Assembly (NCBI GenBank): GCA_036936605.1
Contig: JAUPFV010000001.1
Coordinates: 117,684,771-117,748,770 of the forward strand
DNA length: 64,000 nt
DNA from: Limnanthes douglasii subsp. nivea
Lineage: Eukaryota; Streptophyta; Magnoliopsida; Brassicales; Limnanthaceae
Direction: 5' to 3'
Made by a program: the position numbers and the translations under genes. Positions 48,250-59,732 of the stretch are shown here, in pieces (the first letter of the stretch is position 1; each line of letters begins with the position of its first letter). Below the pieces are notes generated by a model. It was not told the DNA's origin. It saw only the letters and a list, made by a program, of their open reading frames with translations, and did no database searches.

Positions 48250-48722
48250 TTCACGAGAATGAGTCAAGGCAGCCATGAGCCACGTAATGTAAATTTAGGT
48301 CATATTATATAGTTTCAGGAGAAAGATCATCTTTGTTTCTCTTATATTTCATGACATCTTCCCCACAACACGAATATCAAACCGCTATATAAATCCAAAC
48401 GTGTTGTTCGTCAAAGACTGCTGCTGGTGGATATGTTGCTGGAGTTGTCACTGGGATTCCCGTATAGAGTTATAATAAAGCCTAAATATTTTTTTCTAAG
48501 GCATGGGTGGTTTGGTTTTATGTGAACTGTACTCACAGATGTTAATATAATATACTCCAATTACAAGTGTACGGTGTGTATATTTTATATATTATATTTT
48601 CGTTTTGTTACAAACAAACGACGCAATCCAAGCATACGGAAGTGGTACTAAAATTCAATCTCAGGAAAAAGAAATTTATAGACCTAACGAAAAAAGAAGT
48701 TCCAACATATGGGAATTATATA
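48250..48722 (+). pseudogene. Deletion pseudogene of the C2-domain gene
   Basis: Keeps the promoter (TTTCTCTTATATTTCATGACA, CTATATAAATCCAAACG at 48380), then jumps at about 48398 straight to the last 23 codons (SKTAAGGYVAGVVTGIP) and the stop near 48484, followed by the same 3' flank. About 570 bp corresponding to 14721-15292 are gone, including the start codon and the whole C2 domain. The junction shows 2-3 bases of shared sequence (GT/GTT). The sequence from 48585 to 48722 equals the interrupted flank at 20728-20865. Confidence 0.9.
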
Positions 48723-48925
48723 TGGAAATGGCTGATCGTTCTTGCTAATTGAAGCTGTAATTGATCTGGAGTTGCTAGTCAAGGTCTTTGTAGCTGCTTG
48801 GTGATCATGAGGTTGCCACTTGTGCTTGTGAGTGCTGCTGATAAAGCCGATTGTTGTTCTGCATGGTTGATTGAAGATGGTCGTGAGCATGATGATCTGT
48901 TTCAAGGTCTTTTGGTAGTTGATTG

Positions 48926-49152
48926 TGTAGGGAAAATGTCCCTAAAATAAAACAGCAGATACAAATACATACACAAATATGCATACTAACATAAAACACC
49001 AAGTATGGAAATGATGTAACTTTCACTTCAAAGATCAATGTACACACTTTTGTTTCTTATATAGAAGAAACAAACAAATGATTTGATCTTATCTAAATAA
49101 CTAACATAATAACTGACATTAACACGTGTTTAAGTTCAATGTTTATCCAACA
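48926..49152 (-). repeat. 3' LTR of the TRIM-like element
   Basis: 227 bp, TGTAGGGAAAATG ... ATCCAACA, next to the polypurine tract. Confidence 0.9.
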
Positions 49153-49166
49153 TTCTCCCCCTTAAC

Positions 49167-49580
49167 ATTGAACTTGTATGCTGTCTTCTTCGTCGTCTGC
49201 CTGGTCTTCTTCTTTATCTGAAGAGTTCCTGACGAGCTTGTTGGCTCTTCCTTTGCCGCCTGCTTCTCTGAAATTGCCACCTGTATAATCTTATGCAGTT
49301 GTCGTTTAGTACCTCTACGCGTGCCTTCTTGACGCTATCTTCACCACCCCGCATCTCCCTGAGTGCGTCACAAGCCTCTTTTACCGTCTGCTTCGGCTTG
49401 AGAAATGGCTACAGTCTCTGTCTTCACCTTCGATCACTCACCATACTCCTAGCGAACGCAAGATTATCTTCATCTTGACAGCTCAAATGTTGTAGTCTGT
49501 TTCGCTTAGCGTTGGATATTTGATCGGGACTGAGACTCCTCTTGTCGTCGATTTGATGATTGCAACCGCCTTCATTGGCC
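49167..49580 (-). pseudogene. Copia gag relic inside the TRIM-like element
   Basis: From the ATG at 49580 the minus strand reads MANEGGCNHQIDDKRS, then DQISNAKRNRLQHL, and after two stops TVKEACDALREM, GGEDSVKKARVEVL and a basic tail. The second part has the Copia gag layout (AKEAWDALK, G..V.KAR.Q.L). The first is unlike gag and may be captured. So the element is a deletion derivative with a shrunken gag rather than a non-coding TRIM. Confidence 0.6.
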
Positions 49581-49612
49581 ATTACTTTGACAACACGGGC
49601 TCTGATACCAAA

Positions 49613-49838
49613 TGTAGGGAGAAAATCCCTAAGATAAAGCAGCAGATACAAATACAGACACAAATATGTATACTAACATAAAACAGTAAGTATGGAAATG
49701 ATGTAAGTGTCATTTCAATTTATCAAACATCATTACACGGTCTCTTGTATAGACAAATAACTAACGATTTGATCTTATCTAAATAACTAACATAATAACT
49801 GACATTAACACGTGTTTAAGTTCAATGTTTATCCAACA
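49613..49838 (-). repeat. 5' LTR of the TRIM-like element
   Basis: 226 bp, TGTAGGGAGAAAATC ... ATCCAACA, next to the primer-binding site. Confidence 0.9.
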
Positions 49839-50481
49839 AATTGAAGATTGGGGCTTTAGGTTTGATGCTATTTTGTTGGTCAGAGGGTTGGCGATCGGCA
49901 TCAATTTGGAGATGCCTGATCGTCTCTTCTCTTTCGAACTCAATTTGGGGATTTAGGTTAACTAAAGCAATTTTGTTGCGGTAATTGGCTTTGGACCCTT
50001 TCTTTTGGTTATGCTTTTAATTTGAGCATCGAGTTTGTAATACCTATATTTTAATAATTCATGTCGGTTTTGATTAAAAATATAAATATATACATTTGTA
50101 TGGAAATGGCTAAAAACAGGCCATACTACTTTATTCCTCGCACTTTCATATTTTTTAAAATTTTAAAAATTCGTAAATTATCAAAAATAATTCTAAATTT
50201 TTTAACTATATTGATTGACATTTATATCATAATTTACTGCACAAAAACTTATATATCCGTTCAATATATTTAATTTTATTCTTTTAATTTTATTTTTTAG
50301 ATTGATATGGTTAAAGATTCACCTTTACCAACGATAGATTCTAGGTGGATGCGCACTGCTAAAGAATATTTTAAACCATGGATGGTCTCATTGCTTCCTA
50401 GAGTTGATTTTTTTTACGACTACAACAATCCAAATCAGAGATATCTAGAGAATGCGAACCATTAATAGAAGACTTAACAAA

Positions 50482-50670
50482 AGACCTCTAGGTGTATTAG
50501 TTGTTAAAAAATATAACAGGAGTACTATTACTTGTTTTAGAAATCATGAATGTTTTCTGATTTTGTAGACCTCTATGTGTATTAGTTGTTAAAAATATAA
50601 CATGAGTACTACTAGTTGTTTTAGCAATCATGAATGTTTTCTGATTTTTTAGTTATGACTTGTTTAATTA
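50482..50670. repeat. Two-copy tandem duplication, 95-bp period
   Basis: Both units start AGACCTCTA(G/T)GTGTATTAG and end ATGAATGTTTTCTGATTTT. A few differences only. Confidence 0.92.
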
Positions 50671-50704
50671 TATTTTGGAACGAACGTTATTTTGGTATCA
50701 TGTT

Positions 50705-50930
50705 AGTATTAACCTAGGCGCCAACAGTTGGCATCTGGATTGGCATTTCCTCAAAACGTGTAGTGCCTAAAGTACCATAGCCGCCAATCGATGGCAGATA
50801 GGTTGATGCGGGGGCCACAACAATACTGGAGAAAAATGACATAAGGTGTTTTAAAAAGTTGGCATGTGGTCGCCATCATTTGGCGGACACGACCCAACAT
50901 CCGCCATCAATTTGGTGGTAATACTGATTT
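50705..50930. repeat. Palindromic motif cluster of element 3
   Basis: Variants of GCC-A-N-TGGC: GCCAACAGTTGGC at about 50719, CGCCAATCGATGGC near 50782, CGCCATCATTTGGCG near 50872 and CCGCCATCAATTTGGTGG near 50900. Same design as in elements 1 and 2 but another sequence. Confidence 0.7.
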
Positions 50931-51481
50931 TTTTGAAATCGTTAACAAATAAAATCATATAAAAATATTATTTTTAAATAACATTGGTGTTATGATTAAC
51001 TATTGTAATACTACACTAAAATATTGGTAAACATAAGTGATACAATGAACGATTAATAAAACGGACATATACTAAGTCTCGCATAGACGTTACCCGCCAA
51101 TAATGAATACCATCAAAATTTTACCTTCCAATAATAAGTCCGTAAATTTGCTTTTACTGTTTTTATTATTTTTTTGCTACACTCTATTTTCAAAATAATA
51201 AAAAACATAACAAAAAAATATATTTAAAGGGTAAAATTGGAATTCAAAGTCGATGGACTATTTGTGAAACTCGTACAATTTAACTATAGGGACACGTGGC
51301 TGAACTAGGTAAAAACCCACGCGCGAGGACTAAAATTATAGTTTTTGAATAATCGAAGGACCATGACCTGTGATTTTTTAGTCGAGGGACTATATTCTGA
51401 TATAAGCCTACAAATTCTTATACTTAAATACAACCTATAACAAGATTCATACTTCGATTCGATATAAAAAATGGACTCTAA

Positions 51482-51861
51482 GTGAATACTCACATCTTCC
51501 TTAAGGTCAAGCATGAGAAGATAACACAGTCGGATGAGACTGCTGATGGGTTTATCAATGAAGTTTTATGTACACTGTACTACATGTACGGTTACATGTA
51601 CGAGGGTGCAACAGGAAAACCCATGTCGTTTATACGCAGTCGTGAAGAAGTGTCTATAAGGTACAATTACTTGAAAAGTGGAAAACTGTATCGTGTGTTT
51701 GACCTCCCATGGGCAATTAGGAATCAGGCGTATAAATCGTTCAATTTGAAAATAACTAATTTTTAACCGAAGATATGTTACGTTGTGTGGAGGAACAAAT
51801 CGTTGAAAAATAGGAACCATTCAAGAGTTTCACTTTTAACGAAGGATATGAATTCGACTAA
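51482..51861 (+). pseudogene. Small orphan gene of PMD elements, copy 3 (best preserved)
   Basis: Open for 94 codons from the ATG at 51482. It starts MNTHIFLKVKHEKITQSDET, then FINEVLCTLYYMYGYMYEG, GKPMSFIRSREEVSIRYNYL and a LPWAIRNQAYKSF block. After the stop at 51764 the match to copy 1 continues in another frame: EDMLRCVEEQIVEK, an internal stop, then FTFNEGYEFD and TAA at 51859. Original length was perhaps 125-130 residues. Acidic ends with an aromatic YEFD/YDFD terminus are conserved. I recognise no domain. It may bind the partner PMD or transposase protein, which is only a guess from its location. Confidence 0.65.
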
Positions 51862-54586
51862 TTTTTTTGTTGTTTTATGTTCCTTTCAACATTTTAATTA
51901 GATGTATTTGTTTTATGTTCCTTTTGTTGGTTTAAATTACTATATTTGTTTTATGTTCCTTTGAGTCCTTTAAGTTATTGTGTTTGTTTATTTTTGTTTG
52001 AGTACTTTAAAATAACTATTACACAAATATCTAAATAAGATTTCAATATTGTTTAAGTGAAAACCATTTGATACAAAAGAAACTAAAAACAATAAACAAT
52101 AACTGGAACAAAAATAACTGCGAAAATTCGAATAAAAACTAATAAAATCATAGTGAAAACAACAAATGTTAGAAAATAAACAAAACGATTAAATATTATT
52201 TACAACAAAAAAGAAGTTCAATCTTGATGATGAAACATAAAACGTGAATGTATTATTATGAAAATAAAATTAAAACGTATAATCACAAACATCATACAAA
52301 AATATCTAAATACAAACATGACATCAACAGTATTGTAGCCTTGTTTTGTCGGACTCCTAAGAGACTTGAATACCTCGGTATATTGGGTTTCTACTCTAGT
52401 CGGACTAACCTTACATATGTCTCTTGATTAATATGTGTTGACCCTGCTTTGGCTTATATTATACTAATCTTGCCAACAAAAAACCTCCATTGAAGACAAA
52501 AATCTATATTTTTCCATGAGAAAAAGAGTATTGGAATTTGGACTTTACCTTTGATTATGCATTTTTTTAAAAAACTTTCTTGAATATAGTAGCATCAATA
52601 GTCCTTTTGTGAAGAATTATGAAAGAAATAGAGAAAGTAAGTGTCCGTCTTTGATTTTTTGGCTCGTGGAGTAGCCCTCATAGTCCTTGTTGAAGGATGA
52701 AGTAAAGACTATATAAAATATTGCTCACATTAGTGTTGCCGAAGTCATACTCTTTGTTGTTCGATTATTCATTTTGATTTGAAAAGTCAAAATAAAAGTT
52801 TGTAAAATTAAATAAAAATGAGAGGATTTACCTCTCTCGTGAAATATATATATTTGAGCTACTATACCCCATATTAGTTTATTTCTTTTAATATTTTTTC
52901 ATCAACACCCTTACTGTTTTTAAAATATTATGAGCATTGCTCTTGATTGTTGTTGAAGTAGGCTGAATTTTGGAGCGACAGTATTCATTGTTGAATGTTG
53001 TAGCACGAATAAATGAATGTCAGAGCATTATAAGAGGGTGTTGAGAGATCTTGTTCTTATATTTATAGTAGTTTGTTAGATAATTAATACAGTTGCGCTT
53101 AAAACATTAAGGAATTTATATGGTTTTACAAAACAAAAATAAAATATTATACGGTTCAATTTAGAATTGGCGTATGAAAATTAAATTTAAATAAGCCCCG
53201 AATATATATAATCACTTCGGCATAAAAGCCTGATTTTTATAATGTTTGGTTATTAAGTGTTGTTGATATATCTTCTCCGCTCATAGTGTTTGTTTTATTA
53301 GCTTAATGTGCATTCAATATCTTGAGAATAAAAAAGTAGAATAAATAAAATAATTAGCATTTAAAATCTGCATCCCAAATATATGTTCATCATTTGGATC
53401 GTTATAAGCCAATTATAATAGTTATGTTGGATGTGGAAAGGGAGAATTTGGTGGGGACTTTCTCTAAGTTTTTAGACACTATGTTTGAACGGGCGCGTGA
53501 TGCATTGAGCATACATTCTCTCATGTAAGTGTCGAAGGGCTTGGAATCGTTGAAGAACGAGAAGAGAAAGTGCTTCGGCATGCGACAAGGTGGAGGTGTA
53601 GGTGGTGAAAGTAACAGTCATCATGTACTTGATCATGTGCCTTTAATACAAGAATAAAAAATATTGGCGAACGATGATGCTCTCCTCTAGAGTTATTTGT
53701 TTAATTCCATTTTGTATGAAGTCAATGTAGTTGGGGATTTTATCTTTTCTTTTGTTAATCTTTTGAGCTAAGTCCCTTCTTTAGATAATCTAATTTTGAT
53801 TTGATTTTGCTTTAAATTTTTCTTCCTTTATTCATTTTTCTATTTGCTTTGTTTTGTTTTGATGGCCAAATTTAAGTCATAGGAAAATATATTTTTATTT
53901 TATTCATAACGAAAACTTACTGCCTTTGCGAGGAAGTTTTGTTGTTCTTAATGAAGTGATCAGTTGTATAAACCCTCGTGGGGGATTATGGTCTCATGTT
54001 GGGTTGGAACTAAAGTAACCATCTAGATTTTTTACTTTTATATGAAAAAAGGACGTGTAGTTTCCTTTCTCCGCTAAGGGAAAGATTCATGACTTTCACT
54101 TTACATCGTGTTTCCACCTCAAGCCATTTGGTGTTGGATGTGGTGTTTGGTAAAATCTTACATTTTTTTGTACAATGCATCATGAAATGTTGTAGCAATA
54201 AATTATATCTTTTTTAACAAGAATTAAAATTTTATTAATAAAACATTTTTTTGTTACATCTATAGATTATATCTTTAAAAAAATTTATAGCAATATATTA
54301 TATCTTTATTATATGTTATCAATAATAGTCGTCTTGAAAGGTTGTAGATTTTGTCTCCAACTTTGGTTTAGCTCAAATGAACGCTTCAATGACTTAGAAT
54401 CATGGACCACCTTCATTAATCATCTTAATATTTGGTTCATATTTTATTTTATCATTCATTTCTTCATCCTTGTATTGATCTTTTCTTTCTATCTTCAGTT
54501 CCTTACTTCGTGCTTTTGTTAGTCAACCTGCTAAAACATGTAAAGAAATTGGTTAAGTAATACCTGCCATCAAATTAGTAGCATAT
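51862..54586. other. Unassigned AT-rich region
   Basis: No array or gene is certain. At 53430-53660 a plus-strand frame reads MLDVERENLVGTFSKFLDTMFERA and breaks after about 35 codons; it could be a relic of a transposon-encoded protein. Short open frames at 54010-54198 and 54313-54522 show no family. Confidence 0.45.
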
Positions 54587-56540
54587 TTAAGCATTTATAT
54601 CTTTTATATAACCTATATTGAGGATCTCAAGTAGAACAATTGTGTTCACTTGAAGATGGAATTGAGATGGATTTAGAGAACAATTAGCTTGAGACTGAAT
54701 TGTATATTTTGCAATCCAATCAGCAGCTTCATTCTGGCTATCTATATATATGTCGAATGACCATTGTTGATGTAATCGAGTTTCTACAACATTTTAGTAG
54801 TAGTTTTAAATACCACGATAGTTGCCATTTGCCTAATATGTTAAAAAGGATTTGGGAGTCCATTTTAATGTCAACATTTTTTATATTGATTTGCTTATAG
54901 TATAGCAGTCCATCTAATAATGCTCGTGCCTCTGCTGTTAAGGGATTATTTTTACCTAGAAGTGTGCCTCTAGCATATAGTGCTTCACCTTTATCATTCT
55001 TTTGTATAAATCCAATGCTAGCCTCACCGTTTTTCAGACAGGAGGCATCACAGTTGAGTTTATATCTGTTTGATATTGGAGCATTCCATTTAATATATAA
55101 GCAGTGCTTTTTGTTAGCTAAATGATTAAAACAATGTATCTCATTAGCTATTCTAGTATCTCCTGACCAATGTTTTGGTTTAAAAGCTTTTGAGGAGTCC
55201 ACTGAAGACATTATATATAACACATGTTGAATGATGTTTTTGGAGCAAGCCTTAATGTTGTCATGCTTTGAACTGTTCCTAGCTTTCCATAAGGCCCAAA
55301 CTATTACTGAAGGTATTATATACGTAACATGAATTATCTTTGTAGAAGAGAGAAACCAGGTATTTATAATATGAGTAAGAGTCATGTATTCACTTATCCC
55401 GATTCTATATAGGCAAGAAAAATGTATCATGCATTCCAAGCTATTGGACAGGAGACAAAGATATGGTTCACACTTTCAGCATTTAAGCAATGCTAAAATT
55501 TGGAAGTAAGGTCAAAGCCTTTCTTTTGCATGATTGGGTCAATTGAAATTAAATTATTCATTACTCTCCATAATGTGAAGGAACATTTTGTTGGCGTTAA
55601 ATTGTTCCAGACTTTTTTTAGGATAATAGATTTTGAATCTTTTGTTCTGATTTCATTACATGTATGTTTTAGAGAGAATTTTCCAGTTGGTGATACCTTC
55701 CAAAGAGCAGTATCATCTTGATTAATGTTAAGGGAGACCTTTTTACTCCTATTAATATCTGATTCCACAACATAGTCTCTTGGTTTTGGTATATTACATT
55801 CATTGTTTTGCCAAAATTCTGTTACCTTTGTTTATTTATACCATGAATTGTTTTGATTTGGGGACAAGGTGATTAGAGGGTGAGAGTGGCTCCATTTATC
55901 GATCCAGAAATCTATATATCCTTTTCTAGCTTGCCAGAAAACATAATTTTCAGCGAATTCTTTGTGTTTGTTTATCTTTTTCCAAACTTTTGAGTCTTTA
56001 GTTTTTTTTATTAGTTTGTAAAGTATGAGCATTAGGATATTATATAGATTTCATTAACTTTTCCCATAGTGATTTGTTTTCTCTCAGGGTAAACCAGAGT
56101 TTAAAGGATAAGGCTGTTTGAACATCTTGTAGTTTTCTGATTCCAAGTCCATTTTCATCATATGGTTTACACATTCTTTTCCATTTTGACTAGATTATAG
56201 GCTTTATTAATTCATTTTATCCCCATGAAAATTTATTCAGCATGGTGTAGATTATTTTTAATTATATTTTTAGGTAATTCAGTATTTTGCATATAGTATA
56301 TTAGAAAAAATAGAAGAACTGATTTTATGAGAATTATTCTCCCGCCAAAAGAAAGAGTCTCAATATTTCATTGATCTATTTTGTTTCTTATTTATCAATA
56401 AGAGGATCAAATTATATTGATTATTTTGATTTATGAATAGTTATTCCTAGGTATTTAAATGGCAAAGTACTGATTTTTGAATAGCAATAGATTATATCCT
56501 GATAAGTTGGTGTTATAGACTATATTTCATTCCAAATTTA
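54587..56540 (-). pseudogene. LINE ORF2 C-terminal part
   Basis: From high to low coordinates: the RT end (LPFKYLGITIHKSK near 56460), the segment W.ARKGYIDFWIDKWSHSHP (56032-55832), the zinc-binding region (DDTALWKVSPTGKFSL, LTPTKCSFTLWRVMNNL, 55768-55493), then 233 open residues (55439-54738) ending in RNase H. In RNase H the residues NCDAS, AEARALLDGL and IKMDSQIL carry the acidic catalytic positions, all intact here, unlike in the other LINE. The frame then continues AADWIAKYTI to a stop at 54587. Several frame breaks upstream. Confidence 0.85.
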
Positions 56541-56560
56541 GCCATTTTGGTGGGTTCTAA
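54587..56560 (-). mobile_element. 5'-truncated L1-like LINE, same family as 15515-20727
   Basis: Only the C-terminal part of ORF2 is present: reverse transcriptase end, zinc-binding segment and RNase H. The protein matches the LINE at 15515-20727 block by block (CLKNGEASIGFI versus CLKNGETSGGVI; EARALLDGLL versus ESRVLLDGLL). 5' truncation at about 56560 is usual for LINEs. A target duplication was not found. Confidence 0.8.
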
Positions 56561-59500
56561 AGTATATGAGGCTTAGCCCATTATTAGTTAGTTGGTGGTA
56601 GAAAATGAGAATTGAGAGATCTCATTATTAACCCTCGGTTGGTTAGTCGGTTCTAACAAATGGTTGTTGAGAGATCTCATAATTAGTTTGGTTGGTTTTT
56701 TGTATATTCTTACGGGTGGGGCGCTGAAGATATTTTGAGACTCTAGAATTATCTCAATTTCTTTATTGATTGAATGGCTTAACAATAGGGGCACTACAGA
56801 TGTTTTAATACTCAAGACTTATCCCAACTTATTTGTTTGACTGAATGTCATAACTTTTCTATTCTTTATTATTGGTGGAGCATGAGTGTTGGATTGCTTA
56901 GACTTATTATTGAATGACGCAACATGAAAAAATTAATGTCGAGCATTATAAAGAGATCGTAAAATATTTTATACTTATCCATATTTATTGATGGAGTTCC
57001 ATAATATTAGGGTGCTGAAGAGATTTTAAAACTTCAGGCATAACCCTTCTTTGTGGAAAAATAAATTCTTGCACTCTTAAAACGTATGAGCATATGGATT
57101 ATTGACATGAACAAAGCCCGAATTTATAGGTATGTTATAAGGGTTTGAAATCCTATTGTGCAACAGGATTAGGCTTGTAAGCTTAATGTGCATTAAATTA
57201 CGTAAAGTATAAAAAATAGAAAAATAGAGGATTTAACTATGTAAAATTGAAGTTGAGATCCTTGTTTTTTAATTTTAACATTTCCTCTATAAACTTCAAC
57301 ACCTTTTGTTTGTTCAACCATCCAAATATCTATTTTTACTGTCTTTTCGGCTAACTTCCCATGTGAAGTCTTGGCCACACCAACAACTTTGTTCTTCTGA
57401 GCTGTAATTGTAACGAAGGTCGTTCAAATTTGTTCCAAGATTTTTAGATATTTCTGAATCGTTGGTTTAATATTAAATGTTGCAATGTAATGTATTTGTC
57501 CAATAGTCAGTCCAAACAGTAGGCGAAGCTTAATCTTTAGATATTTCCTTATGACAACTTTGGTTTTACAAAAGACTGGTTATGCTCAATTTCAGATTTG
57601 GCCTTGTTTCACCATCAACCATGACAACCGATTCAACCATGCTATGAATTGTGTACCTTCATATAGCTTTAGCCACTTCTCATTTCTTGCAGTTGTATGT
57701 TGTGGTTGTCTTCACTCTCGTCGCGCATGAGAGTTTCTCTCGCAATTTCTTTCTCTGTCAAAGCCTATTTTCTCCCATTTTTCATATTTTATTACAAAAT
57801 CGAGAAGTTTACCCTCAACTACCACTTGTTGCATCTGGTTTTGTAAGGCCCAAAAATATTTTATGTAGTGGCTTACACCATTGTGAAATTAGTATTATTT
57901 GGATGAATCAATGTTTTCTCTTAGGTCATTGATATTTTACGGCTTTCATTAGTGGAATATGTCTTTTGGCTTGTAGGAGATGAAGGTCAGTTTTCTGTTA
58001 AGTTTGTTAAATGGTCCTCGTAAAGGAGGAGCAGACCTATTGGCTCTGTGGCGGTTGTTGTACATGGTGTTGTTGTCTTTGTTTTTATTTCTTTTTTATC
58101 CATGTCTTGATTATGGTATCGTAGCCTGAAAGAGCCTCGTATTTTCTTTTCCTTTGATTTGTGTTTGTTGTTAGCACTAACTTGGTCCATAATTAATTAT
58201 TCATGATTGTAAGGGTAGGCCCTCACTGTGCCCAAGTCTATTGTTATCTTTGCTTTATCTATCTTACCATACTTTACGTAACATTCTAGTGAGCGAGAAA
58301 ATTATTTAAAACACATGAGCTTTTTTTTAGGATAATATATTTGGATGCGATCATTGTAGTACTATATGTTTGAACGCAAAGTATGGTACAATATCCAGGC
58401 AGTCTCATAATTGATGTTTTGTCTCCACAAAATTGATATGTATATTGATGCAAGTTTTTGTTTGTCATTCTTTTGAAATGGATGATTGAATCTAAATCTC
58501 TCATGATTGACTCAAATATGATGTAATGGTTAAAAAAGCGATTCAGAGTTTGTTGAAAGTGTAGATACTGTCCGTGGGTAAGTCATTGAACCAAATAAGG
58601 GTATTTCTCTTTAAAGCGAGGACAAAAGTATTGCACGTGAATACACCATTCGCTCCAGATTATCACAATATTCATTTCCACATGGTGGTTATCGATTTTT
58701 TGCGAGCAATAATAGCTGCAGAAGTTGGCTTATGCATGGGCAGTTGGTTCTTGATAATTATAAAATTATGCTTGAGGGGCACCCGAAAGAGTTTGTGTGT
58801 GTAGTGAGGCTGGTTGTTGGTATAATTTATGGTTCAGATCATTTAGTGATGGAGCATCTAGCAGAAGTATGGTATCCGTTGGTGAAGCCACGTGATCTCT
58901 TTTTTCAGTTTCTCGAGCAGGTTTCTCCCTAAGAGGGTATTTGTTTCACCTTTTGACCTGCTTTGGTTGGGATAATAGGGTCCGGCTTCACCTCTTCTGC
59001 TAACGACACTGATGCTTATTACTATTTTTTGAGGAGTTTTAATCTTATCCGTCTGCGTCTTACATGTTTTGTCAAAAGTAAGATTACGACTATTTGTTAC
59101 ATATTGATACTTGTCTGTGGGACTATCCATGTCGTCTATTTTGTTTTCGTCCCTTTTTCTTGGTGTGTGGATTCGGAATTCGACTATCCGCTTAACGGGC
59201 TTATTCATCGATTAGATGTATGATTTCATCATCTCCATATTACCCTCCCAAAATTCTCCCACCAGATTGTTGAATTGCACCTCAAGGACTTTTTTCGCCT
59301 CCATAGACGGATCAATTTTATTGATTTGTTTCTTAGTCTTACCAGTTTTTTTGGACGGGGTCTTTTCATATTATGTATCCAACACTTCCAAGTAGTTATG
59401 TAACAGAGTCACCAATTTGGTGAATATAAAATATAAAAGCGTATATAGACTTAGTGATTTTGTAGGCAAAGAAATAACAAAAATATATTACATGAACATA

Positions 59501-59732
59501 ATAGAAAGTAAATTGATAGTCTAATTGTATATGTTTTTATTTGATGAATTGTTTTACTTTGTATAAATCATGATATTTATTGGGTTATATTGATTGCTTA
59601 GTCAATTATGAAAACATTTCACCGTCATACACATTACTATGAAGTATTTCTATTGTCAAAATGTAACTTCTTTGAGATGTTATGACTTTATAGTTGCTTG
59701 CTATTAATATTGTAACTTTTGACGGAGATTTG
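56561..59732. other. Unassigned region with decayed repeats and coding-like scraps
   Basis: 56600-57060 shows loose tandem phrases, e.g. TTGAGAGATCTCAT at 56612 and 56666 and a GGGGCGCTGAAGATATTTT-type phrase three times. At 57193-57420 on minus, KTSHGKLAEKTVKIDIWMVE followed by GVEVYRGNVKIKKQGSQLQF looks protein-coding but is unknown. At 58650-58932 on plus, GQLVLDNYKIMLEGHPKEF and HLAEVWYPLVKPRDLFFQFL also look coding. An OTU relationship was considered and is too weak. Confidence 0.4.

Larger units (their letters stand above)
48926..49838 (-). mobile_element. TRIM-like miniature Copia retrotransposon
   Basis: Total 913 bp. LTR copies at 48926-49152 and 49613-49838 begin TGTAGGGA and end TCCAACA, and are highly similar (identical over the last 80 bases except a few sites). 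The minus-strand PBS for initiator Met tRNA (TGGTATCAGAGC as reverse complement at 49599-49610) adjoins one LTR. A polypurine tract (GTTAAGGGGGAGAA as reverse complement at 49153-49166) adjoins the other. Flanks are GATTG and AATTG, a 5-base duplication with one change. It is non-autonomous. Confidence 0.92.
50300..51861 (+). mobile_element. PMD-type element 3 (remnant)
   Basis: Holds a short open exon-like piece (50303-50466), a palindromic motif cluster (50705-50930) and the best-preserved copy of the small gene (51482-51861), in the order seen in element 1. The piece at 50303-50466 (SRWMRTAKEYFKPW after a pyrimidine-rich AG) could be a PMD C-terminal exon, comparable to TYKKSMTNTCRRYL in gene 1, but that match is weak. 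Confidence 0.5.

Noticed and set aside
58650..58932. OTU protease domain
   Set aside because: A GGYRFFAS start resembles CGFR only vaguely and neither Cys nor His motif is present.
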